A stretch of 64,000 nucleotides of DNA, from contig WHVD01000108.1 in the NCBI GenBank assembly GCA_015178975.1, positions 62,001-126,000 of the forward strand, given 5' to 3'. A program made the translations under genes and the position numbers. The DNA is from Hysterangium stoloniferum. Lineage: Eukaryota > Basidiomycota > Agaricomycetes > Hysterangiales > Hysterangiaceae. The notes beneath the pieces are model-generated. The model was given only the letters and a program-made list of their open reading frames with translations. It had not been told where the DNA came from and ran no database searches. Of the stretch, positions 32,275-42,865 are shown piece after piece (position 1 is the stretch's first letter; each line of letters begins with the position of its first letter).

Positions 32275-32945
32275 GTCACAAAACACAAAGTCCTACAAAG
32301 CCAAAGGTATCATCGACACAACTCTCGTCAGCAATGAATTCCAGAGTTTCAATGAGCATAAGAAGTGATTGAATGAGCTTTCAACCCGACTCAAATGATG
32401 TAAGTTTATGTAACTATTAATGCCGCCAAAGCGAGCTGAAAAAAAATGGAAACAGGAAAGATATTATCCTCTTTCTTCCTCGCTTTCAACATACCAGTGA
32501 AAGGTGTGGCCACCGTGCAAAGGAAGGAACGAGGGGTAGAAACTAAATTCCCAAAACATTCAAGGTTGAACCGGTTCGTTGAGCTGCGCATTGTCCCTTA
32601 ATGTGGAAGGACACGAACAAGAATGGTGAGGGGAGAGAGCTTGAGAGCTGTGGTACATGCAGATTCCAGGTCAGACGATCCAGTTATTAGTTCAGTATAA
32701 CCGCAATTATTCCGTTGAGAGCCAACGCCCGTGGTCAACATCGTCTCCGAGATTTGCGTCAGAAATGGACTGGGGAGGAGATCTCACGCACAAATGAAAG
32801 AAAATACTGGAAGAGAAAAGATGGTGAACATAGTGTATTAAGGACTCCACAAGCAAGGAAACCACCCAAGTTGATGTGAATGGAGAGCAGCACCGTGTTA
32901 TCATTGAAGAAGGTTAGCAAGGCGAAAAAATTCACGACAGTGATC
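32275..32945 (-). pseudogene. X3 remnant (exons 4-6)
   Basis: The minus-strand frame 32406-32591 contains RSSTNRFNLECFGNL and FLCTVATPFTGML, matching X3 exon 5. The frame 32707-32904 continues with exon 4-like SLIHYVHHLFSSS. The stretch 32275-32400 matches the exon 6-type sequence at 59395-59510. There are multiple stops. The sequence at 32918-32930 (gaaggttagcaaggcgaaaaa) is the empty-site reference for the LTR candidate at 9260-9501. Confidence 0.45.
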
Positions 32946-33530
32946 GCTATGTCGAAAATGAATATGACCCCCCAAGGATGTCATATTTATGTTTATTCCA
33001 TCCACCACGATATTGAATGGGGTAAAGGCCCTTGTTTATTGCGGGGTTTTGGTCTATAAGATCGCTGACCCTGGAGATTGAACATGGATTTTGAAGAGAA
33101 GATTCGCGTGAACAAGAGAAATGTTGTCATGGATCAGTGATTATTCCTACTGTTCTTTGTTATTCTTCAATGGCTTCCTTCGTGTGAGCCTAGGTAAGTG
33201 ATGTAGGAACTGAGGTGGCGGGGCTTCTTCGACATTTGGTAGCGGTATTCCATATGATGGGATGGTCATTAATGAATTGGACGTGGTTCTAGCCACGACT
33301 AGCACTTAATATATACAATATATATGTGAGAAAGAGCTGTAGAGGATGCTGGGAGTGAAAAAGTGGCTGTATGCGCTCTTAAATTTGCTATGTGGCTTGA
33401 AAATACGGTTACAAAGCGAGTTAGGGAAAGATCAATAGGACTATGATCCTGCCGGTCTGGTTGAAATGTGAAGAGAGAGGGTTGAGGTGCGGCGACGATG
33501 CATCAAGGGGCATTGACAGTGAGCACTAGA
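32946..33530 (-). repeat. Diverged Y block (Y')
   Basis: Shared with 37040-37540: gattctggagat- or gaccctggagatt-type sequence, attttgaagagaa, then ttattcttcaatggctt. It also contains gtggctgtatgcgctcttaaatttgc of the Y type. It follows W on the minus strand, as Y follows X. No coding frame is kept. Confidence 0.45.
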
Positions 33531-34224
33531 CCTTCATAGTCGATTATGGATGTTTTGTTGGTTGAGCCGTGGACAACGTCTCAATGTACAAGGAGAGAAA
33601 CAAGAATGGCGATGGTATTGAAGCTGCGCACCGTGGGACACGTGAGACCGGATCAGAGTAACCCCGATTATTTCTTCGGCGCGTAATGCAGCAACTCTGT
33701 TCGATGTGATGAGACGATGGCAAGGTATATTGAGGATTTTGAAGTACTGTGAGTCCTCGCCAATGTTACAGCTGACATCTGGCGGTTTCTCCTTGGCTAG
33801 CATGATTTCGGTGACTAACTCAACAGTATTATTTTTGATAACACGGCCTGGAACCCTCATAGTTATGTTCCGCGGTTTTTTTTTTTTCAGAAAATGGAGA
33901 CGTAAGTCGGATTCGTCAATGCTACCGACACATCAGTGAAAGGTGTGGCGACTACGCATAGGAAGGAACAGGTGACGACAATTAACATTCAAGAGTCCAA
34001 CGTATCTTGTAGAAGAATTCCTTAATATTAGATTGAATCAAATGATCGTTTCGTTACTCCTCTAACTGAAATAATTCAAACCTGACAATTGGAATGAAAT
34101 CCAGTCAACCGAACGCACTCAATTGCGGTGCTTACCAAAATTCTGAGAGCCATAGTGTAATCGCTCAATGATATTGGAGTAGGGAAGGTTTAAAAGTGTC
34201 CCTGTTGACCCTGTTCCACAGAGG
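33531..34224 (-). pseudogene. W block copy
   Basis: A 108-codon minus frame (33534-33860) starts MRVPGRVIKNNTVELV and includes DSQYFKILNIPCHRL and RAEEIIGVTL. It matches the W blocks at 23590, 37598-37873 and 55480-55770. Upstream on the minus strand (33860-33990) is the CVVATPF-type exon 5-like end, then non-coding W flank to about 34224. The T-tract near 33879 (13 bases in tttttttttt) breaks one frame. Coding function has probably been lost. Confidence 0.45.
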
Positions 34225-35252
34225 TCAAGTGGCCTCGTTACACACCTTGATATAGTTATAGACAATGCAAGGTTTGAATGACTTACTCCAGAAATTTATC
34301 GAATCATCTCCACCTCGTTTGTGGTACGACGTATCGATAAAATCCTCCAATAACTGGTCCGAAGAATCAAGGGATGATTCGGACAATAGGGTCGGCGACA
34401 CGGGACGAAGCTCGGGAGAAATGTATGCTATTTGGCTCGCCAATCGGGACGTTGCGCGCGAATGATGAGAGGATGCACCTAATTCCAATAGACGACTTCT
34501 CAGTTGCATCTCAAGGGGAGGTATGAAGGACTCACCGGGAACCGTTGAAGAATTATCGTCAGGGTTATTCACAATTTGCAGGGGAGTATCTTCTTGCGTT
34601 CCATCTAGGAACTTGGCATGGGCACGATCTACATCCAATGACAACATATCAATTAATGGAACTAATAGTAGACTCAGTCACTCATGAGAAATTGTTGATA
34701 AATGATCCGCTGCGCCCGTCAAGAGGTGGTAAGGATCGGTCTCAAGAATATAGCAGCAAGTCAGTGGTCGACCCAGAATTGAAAGTATGTCTATGTGTGA
34801 CCACTTCGTGCGAATAAAAGGGGATTGACGCCTTCTTGTCGTCGTATAGTGGTCGTGGTGGGGTAATAGACTCACCTGTCTGTTAGCGGTGGCTCAACAA
34901 AATCATCGTAATGAAAAAGGCATTACGCTACATACCGAGAGGTGTTTCAGGGAATATTCTTGGTATTTCACACGATATATGTTTGGATGAATCAAAATCC
35001 TTTGGTAAAGTTGGAGACGGGGGGGCACCACGGGGAAGGTCTTGAGTGGAGTCTTCGTAGCCTGGAGTTGACTGGCCTTTGCCGATAGAGCCGATCGATT
35101 TCCAGGTGACATTTAAAAATGACATTTTGGATACCAGCATTGATTCTACATGAAGTATAGAAGTGAGCAATGACTTGCTGACCTTCTTGTACAACGAGCT
35201 TGACACAGAGGCAAATGAAATTCGCTGTCGTTGTTGGACTGTAGGAGTTTCC
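34225..35252 (-). CDS. Hypothetical gene U, probably spliced and partly decayed
   Basis: The 5' frame (34928-35260) encodes MSFLNVTWKSIGSIGKGQST and PTLPKDFDSSKHISCEIP. An intron starting gtatgtagcg (about 34935) and ending taacagacag fits, leading to ESITPPRPLYDDKKASIPFY. A TGA at about 34753 breaks this exon. The last exon (34225-34620) encodes FLDGTQEDTPLQIVNNPDD, SPELRPVSPTLLSESSLDSS and a 20-residue tail, acidic and Ser-rich like a disordered region. Its 5' end is cut by a Tc1 element at 35253, so the start is missing. No domain recognised. A fragment is duplicated in inverse orientation at 31789-32215. Confidence 0.4.
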
Positions 35253-36102
35253 ATGCCCATTTATGTCCATCTGACCCTAGGCAATTGATTTTGGTTTCAT
35301 CAGACCATATGACCTTCTTCCAGTCCTCCATAGTCCAATCCTTGTAAGCATAGGCAAAGTCTAAGCAAGCTTTGCGATGCCTAGCAGAAAGAAGGGGGCA
35401 TTCTGACTTGACCACAGCCTTCATACCAGCTTCTTCAAGTGGAGGTGGACTGTATTGGCAGAGAGGGGCTGGTTGATAATCTTCGTGAGGGCTTTGGTCA
35501 CTTGGACAGCATTTTCAGCTTTGCCAGAGGTGATGAGATGTTGAGCATGTCAGATATTGGTATGGGAAAGCTTTGACGGATGACCACCAACAGCTTTGGA
35601 AAGGAGAGAACATTGTTTGGAGCAAAGTTTGGATATGGCAGATGGGCTAACACCAGTTCTCTTGGCAATGGCTTCACCAGAGTCGCCAGAATCAAGCAAG
35701 GAGAGGATGGTGTTTTGTTGAGTAAGAGAGAGGGATCTGACCATGATGGTGGTTAGGAATCAAGAAGTGTGGAAGTGTGGGAACTATTTTAAACTCAGAC
35801 ATACTATTTACATGTATATATTTGTTTGTACTAACAAATAATGGTCATTATTCTATGATTTGACTGAGATCCTAGTCATCAGTTCAAAAGTGAAAAAACC
35901 CTTTCCATGGTATTGCTGTTTTAAATTGATCATATCTCTACACCCTGTGGCCCAAATCACATGACCCAGGGAGCAGTCCTGTAGCCAAGGGTATGTACTA
36001 TGTATGACTCCACCAAAGCTAAGTGGAATTCCCATGCTGCAAGGCAGTGCATGTCACACACTGCATTTGGGGTTAGCATGGAAAGGGTTTTTGGAGTCAC
36101 TG
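35253..36102 (-). mobile_element. Tc1/mariner-like element, 3'-truncated copy 2
   Basis: A minus-strand frame at 35550-35744 encodes SLSLTQQNTILSLLDSGDSG and IAKRTGVSPSAISKLCSKQC, a helix-turn-helix DNA-binding domain of Tc1 type. The frame at 35270-35424 encodes KACLDFAYAYKDWTMEDWKK and VIWSDETKINCLGSDGHKW, containing the second catalytic Asp of the DDE_3 domain. The outer end is ttttggagtcactg then TA (36103-36104). The element is cut after GHKWAWK and joined to gene U, so the third catalytic residue and 3' terminal repeat are missing. Better preserved than copy 1. Confidence 0.8.
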
Positions 36103-36104
36103 TA

Positions 36105-36570
36105 TGATATGTTAGCAATGGTCATCAATCAAAATATATCCTGAATGCCCAAAGACACCACAACTGCCCAAGCCTGTTCAGATAATCCACAATAATCCTC
36201 TCTCCTCCCTGATCTGGCTGAGGTCGTTGCTTGGGTAGTGCAGAAATGGTCACAAGAGCTGCAATGTTGGCTGCATCCTCAAATTGGAGTTGGATGGTGG
36301 GGGATAGAATGGGTAATGCAGCAAGAGACTGAGGCTGTGATACTGTGTGATGTTGGATGAAAACATTGGCAATAGTACCAGCAATGAGGACCTTCTGTTA
36401 CCTGGAGAGTGATTTTATCAACCATCTTGACTGTGTGACAGGCATAACTATGCTACAACTAATGTTGAATATTAGGTACCACAAGTGCCACTATTATCCA
36501 ACATAAGATCAGATCTAATATATATTAGTTGCAAATACTCTCTATTGAATACTGGTGAAGATATACTGAG
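36105..36570 (-). other. Unrecognised minus frame next to LTR B fragment
   Basis: On the minus strand, about 36389-36122 is open for some 90 codons (IANVFIQHHTVSQPQSLAAL, then LPILSPTIQLQFEDAANIAA). It has no conventional start and could be an exon or transposon remnant. Further right the sequence is AT-rich and unassigned. Confidence 0.3.
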
Positions 36571-36780
36571 TGTTACAACCGGAAAACCCACTGGACTCTG
36601 GGAACTACCCTATATGCACCTGCACCCTACATGCACCAGTTATTGGTTAACCAGAATACCTGCTGGGACCCAGATGTCAAATCTCCCCCTGTCCGACCTT
36701 TTTTGTCTCAAGAATCAGTCACCAGAATACCTGCCGGGACCCATGTGTGTCATACCTGTCTATCTCTGACCCTGTCCCAT
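36571..36780 (+). mobile_element. LTR family B, 5' fragment
   Basis: It begins TGTTACAACCGGAAAACCCA and follows the start of the LTRs at 47974-49216 and 44923-45679 (inverse), including accagaatacctg and tcagtcaccag words. The similarity fades after about 36780, so only the U3 start is present. Confidence 0.65.
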
Positions 36781-37039
36781 GGTCTGGTCAATGATTGTGA
36801 TCATGCCCTCTGGATCCTCCCAGTGCTACAGCACCTACAGGTGTAAGTTAAATCTATTTCAAGAGCACTTTGGGACTACGTGTAACCTGGTATGAAATTT
36901 TTCCTTGGGAAATTTTTCAAAATTGTCGCCTTTTTAAGTCGGATCCCACCGGAAACAGGCCCTGCAGCGTAGGGGGCAGGTCTTGAACGAGGAGAGATAC
37001 TTTAAGGATCCGCCGAAAACAGTCCCTATAGGGATTAAA
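36781..37039. other. Unassigned
   Basis: No coding or repeat identity seen. It contains gaaatttttccttgggaaattttt, a small imperfect palindrome. Confidence 0.3.
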
Positions 37040-38330
37040 GGCCCGCGATTTATGTGGGTCTTGGGGTATGAGATCGCCGATTCTGGAGATAGAATTTGTA
37101 TTTTGAAGAAAAGATCAGCTTGACCGAGACAACTATCGCCATCCCAGTGGATTGGTCAGTGGTTGTTGCAATGTTCTTTATTATTCTTCAATGGCTTTCT
37201 TCGCGCCATCCCAATTGACATGATTGTAACAATCGCGGGGCTTTCTTTGACACGTTCCAGTGACATTATAATTGAAGTGATTGTCGTTCATAAATCGGAT
37301 GTCATTCTAGCCACCTGTTAATCTCACATTGCTTTAAACTATGTAGCTTTATACAGCTTGCAAATCCAGGTACGAAGCGAAGAAATTTAAGTGAAACAGC
37401 ACTATCCTCCTCCTAGTCCGGATGAGATGTGTCGGCGTTATCGAAGGGAAACGATTATAAATCGTGTCAAATTGATCGAGCAAGACCTTCCCCGGGCCAA
37501 TGATGTTTATACAACACTGGGACCACGTTTTAATTAGATACGGATGTGCCAGTGAATGGTGTGGTGTCGGCGCATAGGAAGGAATTGGATGTGAGAACTA
37601 GACCTTCAGAGTGGACGATGGATCCATCGTGGATGGAGCGACGGATCGTGTCCCAATGTGTAAGCAGAGAAACGAGAATGGCGATAGTATTGAAGCTGCG
37701 CACCGTGGTACACGCGAATCCAGGGCCGAAAGATCCAGATTATTTCTTCGCCGCATAATGTAGCAACTCTGTTCAATGTGACGATGGAAAGGTAGATTAA
37801 GGATTGCGAAGTACAGTGAGTCTTCACCCATGTTAAAGCTGACATCTGGCAGTGTCTCCTTGGCTAGCACCATTATGGCGACGAATCACCAATATTATTT
37901 TTGATAAAACGGCCTGGGACCACGCATAGGAAGGAACAGGTGACGACAACTAACGTTCAAGACTCCCACGTATCTAGTCGACGATTTCATTAATAGTAGA
38001 TTGAATCAAATGGCTGTTTCGTTACTATTCTAATTGAACAATTCAAACATGACAATTGAGGGAGTGAACTCCAGTCAACTGAAATGTAAGCAGTAGGGGA
38101 AATACCGGGATAGCGAGTAAAATAAATTGTCGTGGCGTGTAGTGTGACATTAGCGACTGAAACATTGAAACACAACACAAACGAGATTTCTTTTGACTTG
38201 GCTCCTGCACGCGGCGGGTCGTCGTGGGTATTCTTCAACTCGGAGTTGATAAGTGCTTTCACCTGAAATGACCATGAGCTACTTTTCTCTTATCCAAGGT
38301 GAAAGCTCACCAATGTGAAGTGTAGGTGTT
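37040..38330 (-). pseudogene. V and W blocks with Y' (copy L)
   Basis: In minus-strand order: V (38262 down to about 38000; LNNTHDDPPRAGAKS-like residues, then CFNVSVANVTLHATTIYFTR), W (37873 to 37540; VLAKETLPDVSFNMGEDSLY, HRHIEQSCYIMRRRNNLD) and Y' (37540 to 37040). V also occurs at 41640-41830, 55770-55950 and 60190-60300. Frames at 37598-37873 and 37990-38262 are open for about 90 codons each but lack a joint gene model. Confidence 0.45.
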
Positions 38331-39000
38331 AGATCATGTTTTTTCCAATGACTTGGCCAGGCTTCCTGTTCTCCCAGACAACTGACACGAGAATAATGGC
38401 GGGACTGCCTTCTTTGAGACACCCTAGTGGTATTCGATTGAAATTGTTATCGCTAGTCTCTGCGATGTGATTTCAGCGATGGATATTCCTCGGAATATAT
38501 TCAACACCAGTCTAGAGAACCTCGCAGCGATCATTACATGTGACTATCTTCACTTTTAAATTGTGAAAAAGTATGTAGCTTCGTACAACTCCCACGTCCG
38601 CGTTCGGTGTGGAATGATTGTCATTTATAATAGGTGTCAGTTGAACAACTGGTGGTGCCTGCAAGTGTATTCAATGCATATATGGCATCAGCACGTGTAA
38701 CACGCAGAGCTCCGTCAATTGTGAAAAGTGACTGTATGCGCTCTTATATTTGCCCAAATTATGGCAGCTTTATTTTAAAGTTTTCAATAGAAGAGAATTA
38801 GTTTAAGGAATTCGCCAAACAAATTGCTTCGCACGGTGTGAAGGCCCTCGGCTTTAAGATCGTGGACCTTGTTGATTGAATACCGGCGAAGATATGATGA
38901 GCCTGAACGAGACATGCATTAAAATGGTGACAGGGGAGGACTTTTCAGACATTCAGTTATATTTTATTTAAAACGTATTTCGTTCATAATTCGAATGTTA
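38331..39000 (-). repeat. Y block, well preserved
   Basis: Aligns along its length with 41830-42500, 56030-56660 and 60330-60950: cggcttcctgttctcc, gtggtattcgattga, tagagaacctcgcagcgatcatta, gactgtatgcgctcttatatttg, gtttaaggaattcgcc. The block lies between X exon 6 and V in every complete unit. No frame longer than about 60 codons. Confidence 0.6.
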
Positions 39001-39960
39001 GTCTAGGCACGGCTGGTCGCCCCAGATGTATTCAATACATGGATGGGTACAACTGCAGAGCTCGCGGCGATAATCCAAAGTGGCTATATGCGTTCTTACG
39101 TAGGCTTAAATCATATTGCTCTATTACGATCTGCAACCCCGGGTGCAAAGTGACTTTAATAAAGGGCGACGCTATTCGGCTCCTCCTGGTTTGATTAAGA
39201 TGTGTCCGCATTATTGAAGAGAAATGATTAGCAAGTGTGTCCGTTTGATGGTGCAAAACCTTTCAGGGCAACCATGTTTTCCAACACTGATATGGAGTTC
39301 TAATTACATCAACACACGAGTGGAAGGAGTGGCGACCACGCAAAGGAAAGAACGTGCGGTCAAATCTAAACGCTCAAGCGATGAACTGATATATCACCGG
39401 TTGGTCGAACCCACATTACGTCACAATGTAGAAGGAGAGAAACGAGAATGGAGATGGTATAAGGCTGCGCACTGTGGGACATGCGGACTCGGGCTCGAAG
39501 GATCCAGCTATCATCTTCAGAGTAACCAATATGATTATCTCCGCACAATCGGATAGGATGTCTATAAAGGCAAGATACTCGCCCGTAACTTTGTCTGTTA
39601 TAGGTTTTGGTGGGCAGGATGAAATGGTGTGATGTTGCGACGCACGGTGGTAATAACCAGAATTGAAAGCAACCTTTGATCGCCGTGAGCTCCTCTACAA
39701 ATAGTTGACGCACATGGCAGATCGTTTCCACGATATCTAGAAGGCCTAAAAGGGGGATGGGGTCATGATAACCGGCGATTTATATGATAAATGTTGATGC
39801 AACTTTATCACAGTTGATGTGCAGCGGTTACTTCCCTAAAACGTTGTATATCGCAGGCGGAGTTCGTCTGGTACATACAGAATTGCCATGCTGGGAATGC
39901 TTATATGCCGCCTTTTTCTGCTTTCTTGCCAGCCCCTTTGGCACTGGCCGTGACAGTCCC
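39001..39960 (-). pseudogene. X-family copy M, exon 4 mostly deleted
   Basis: Exon 6 is read at 39032-39256 (HHQTDTLANHFSSIMRTHLN and later NAYSHFGLSPRALQL). Exon 5 occupies 39300-39550 and is degraded. At about 39553 it joins the start of exon 4 and intron 3, skipping the rest of exon 4 and intron 4. Exon 3 runs to about 39850 and is then replaced by antisense Z sequence (39850-39950). Exons 1-2 are absent. The frame 39366-39731 is a by-product. Confidence 0.55.
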
Positions 39961-40240
39961 GAATACTAATTTCCAAGTTGATCATCGGCTGTTGTCATCA
40001 CAAAGTGGGCAGAAGATATGATGCTTGCCGGGGTAATACATCATAATGTAATGACTCCGGGGAAAGTGTTCAGTGCAGCGGAAAAAATAGAATGCCACTT
40101 GCGTCACTCTCGACGACAATACAACTTCGGTATGCTAGCAACAATCCGAAAAGGACATGAATTCCCTTCAAAGACAGTGGCAAAGGCCGCACGTGGTCTT
40201 GGACTGGTTCAAGAATTCCTAATGAAGTCGTACTGTTGAC
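39961..40240 (+). CDS. P block, hypothetical 73-residue frame
   Basis: The frame 40018-40239 encodes VIHHNVMTPGKVFSAAEKIE and TIRKGHEFPSKTVAKAARGL, ending FLMKSYC. An inverted relative lies at 21181-21480. It is directly followed by X2 exon 2 on the same strand, so it may be an upstream exon of X2. The residues FLMKS and GLGLV recall FLHKH and RLGRLV in X exon 2, a weak similarity only. Confidence 0.4.
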
Positions 40241-41160
40241 AAACTGGATGTTTCACTGACAAGGAGAGACAACTTACCATGAACCTTCGAGTATGGTTGG
40301 GATGCCAGGGAGTCCACGAACGCCACATCCTGCCTCACCCCGTATCTCAGTCATACCATGGACTGGGGAATGGTCTCACAGTATTTTGGGTTCATGGGTT
40401 TTTGATTTAGAATTGAAATGTGGCAAGACTAGGCAGACTAATTGAACAGAGGATTGATTGAATAAGGTAGGGATAGCTTAGCGTCATTGAATATACTCGA
40501 AATTCTCACATCTTCGTAGAACCACGAATTCTGGAGGGAAAGTCGATGATTTTATGCCTGTTCCGCTGGTATTCACTCTATATACAGCGGAGAGATCACA
40601 TTGGCAAGCCGTTATTTTATAATACTGCCGCCAAGCCACTACTAAACACCAACCTTGATGATGTCGCATCGACATTTATCGTGTAAATTGCCCGAAATCT
40701 ATCAACATTTGATGGTCAAGATACTTTACTCATTGGTAGGTTTGCGTATATCGTGGAAACCATCTCCCACGTCCGTCAGCAGTGTGGAAGTGACTTCGAT
40801 CAGAGGCTACTTGAATTCTTGTTATAACAGTGCATCGCACCATCACACCTCATCCTGCTGACAAAAACCATTGTCATCATAATAGCCAGTAACGACGTTG
40901 AGTTACCCAAGATCCTATTCAGCTATTCGGTTGCAACCACCAAGATTTATGGTTTCGACATGTTGCTAAAGTGGTATTCAAGATGATGGTGTGAAGCAAT
41001 TTCAGAGCCCATATAATCACTTCTTATTCTTAATGCAGTTCTGTGCGGAGTCCGTGACGAAAGCTGGATCGATTATCCCTTTGAATTTGCAGGGCTCGTG
41101 TTTTGTGACTAATAATTAAATATGTTGTAGGACTAGATATATATATCTCACAGGCAATGA
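40241..41160 (+). pseudogene. X2 copy (exons 2, 3, 4, 6)
   Basis: Exon 2 (from about 40255: aaggagagacaacttacc) has an internal deletion. A 58-bp intron follows (gtagggatagcttag to cttcgtag). Exon 3 (about 40512 onward) keeps PPLLNTNLDDVASTFIV-like residues. The downstream part (tgcatcgcaccatcacacctc, then cacttcttattcttaatgcag) matches 20840-21130. It holds the X intron 2 position in a strongly diverged paralog, which shows that X and X2 share ancestry. Stops are present. Confidence 0.5.
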
Positions 41161-41830
41161 TTATTCCCGGACCATTCTTGAACCGAACCTCGGGCTCACA
41201 CTATTCACCCATTGCTGTGGCTGTTCAATCTGATGATGCAAAGGTAGATTACGGATTGTGAAGTACTGTGAGTCCTTGCGAATGTCAAAGCTGACATCTG
41301 ACGGTGTCTCCTCGGCGAGCACCATTATGGCGACGAACCCACTAGCATTGTTTGATGAAACGGTATGGAAGCCACATAATTATGTTCCGGGGGTTAGGCT
41401 CCGGAAAAGGAAGATGTAATTTGAATTCGTCAACGGTGTCGACACACCAGTGAAAGGTGTAAAGACTAACGAATAAGAAGGATCAGGGGATGACAACTAA
41501 CGTTCAAGAGGCCCACGGATCTAGTCGAATAGCTCTTTAATATTAGATAGAATCAAATAACCTTTTCGCTACTACTCGCAATGAAATAATTCAAACATGA
41601 CAATTGGTGGAATGAACTCCAGTCAACTGAAATTGGAGCAGCAGGAGGGGAGTGAAATAAATTATCGTGGCATGTAGTATGACGTTGACGACTGAAACAT
41701 TGAAACAGAAGACAAACGAGAAAATCTCGGGGAATGACTGCTCCACGCGGTGGGTCGTGGGTATTCTTCAGCTCTTCGTTGATATGTGATTCCCCCTGAC
41801 ATGACCACGAGCTACGTTCCTCTTAACCAA
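41161..41830 (-). pseudogene. W and V blocks (copy N)
   Basis: W (41200-41500) reads in reverse as in copies at 33531 and 37598: gattgtgaagtactgtgagtcctt, then cagctgacatctg-like sequence. It is followed by the flank with gttcaagaggcccacggatctag. V is at 41640-41830 (attatcgtggcatgtagta, tgggtattcttcagctc). The 41161-41199 stretch is a chimeric join with X2. No frame of gene length. Confidence 0.45.
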
Positions 41831-42650
41831 AGTGAAAGCTCACGACATGTGTAGAAATGTCGGTGTCTTTATCATGGTGTTGTCCATTGGTTTGTTCCCG
41901 GCTTTCTGTTCTCCCAAACAAAGGACACGACAAGAATGTCAGGACTTGAGAGGCCCTAGTGGTGTTCAATTGACACTGTTACTGCTAGCATATGCGATGT
42001 CATTTCAGGGACGGGTAGTCCTCGGAATATATTCAACACCAATCTAGAGAACCCCGCAGCGATCATTACAAGTGACTATCTTCGCTTTTAAATTGTGCCA
42101 AATTATGTACCTTCATACAACTCTCAAGTTCGCGTTCTGTTTGAAATAATTGTAATTTATAAATAGGATGTCAGTCTAGTCACGGGTGGTTCCCGCAAGT
42201 GTATTCAATGCATATATGGCATCAACGTGTGCAACATGCAGAGCTCACCGCAAAGGTGAAAAGTGACTGTATGCGCTCTTATATTTGCTCGACTTATGGC
42301 AGCTGTATTGTCAAGTTTTCAATGGAAGAGCATTAGTTTAAGGAATTCCCCCAACACATTGACTCGCAGTGTGAAGGCCCTCGGTTTTACGATCATGGAT
42401 CTTGTTATTGAACACTGGCGAAGATATGATGAGCCTGAACAAGACATGCATCAAAATGGCGACGGGGGAGGACTTTTTCAGACATTCAGTAATATCTCAT
42501 TTAAAACATATCTTGTTCATGATTCGAATGTTATCCTGGGCACGGCTGGTGGCCCCAAATGTATTCAACACATGGAGGGGTACAACTGCAGAGCTTGCGG
42601 CGATAATACATAGTGACTATATGCGTTCTTACATAGGCTCAAATCAATAA
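41831..42650 (-). repeat. Y block and X exon 6 end (copy N)
   Basis: Complete Y block in the usual order, then the beginning of the exon 6-side sequence (gctcgcggcgataatac-like) that stops at about 42650, where it meets unrelated AT-rich DNA. The unit is therefore cut just before X. Confidence 0.55.
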
Positions 42651-42806
42651 TGTGATGTCATTCGAAGCTTTGAGTATTCGAAGTTAAAAGGAAACAGCCT
42701 AATTCTTGAAATAATAAATAAAATAAAATAGAATAAAATAAATTGAAATAAATTCGGGAAAATTAAGGGAAAAATTGTGAAAATCAACTTGATACATCAC
42801 ACAAGT

Positions 42807-42865
42807 CCTTCCGATCAGTCCCTGTTGGCCTACTGACATTAGTCAGTTTTTCAGTTCTTAACATC
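42807..42865 (+). mobile_element. LTR family A, 3' terminal fragment
   Basis: tccttccgatcagtccctgt through cagttcttaaca equals the last 59 bp of the LTR ending at 50813. Only this terminus is present, directly next to the Plavaka-type sequence. The 42651-42806 part is AT-rich with an aataaaata-type tract. Confidence 0.75.
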
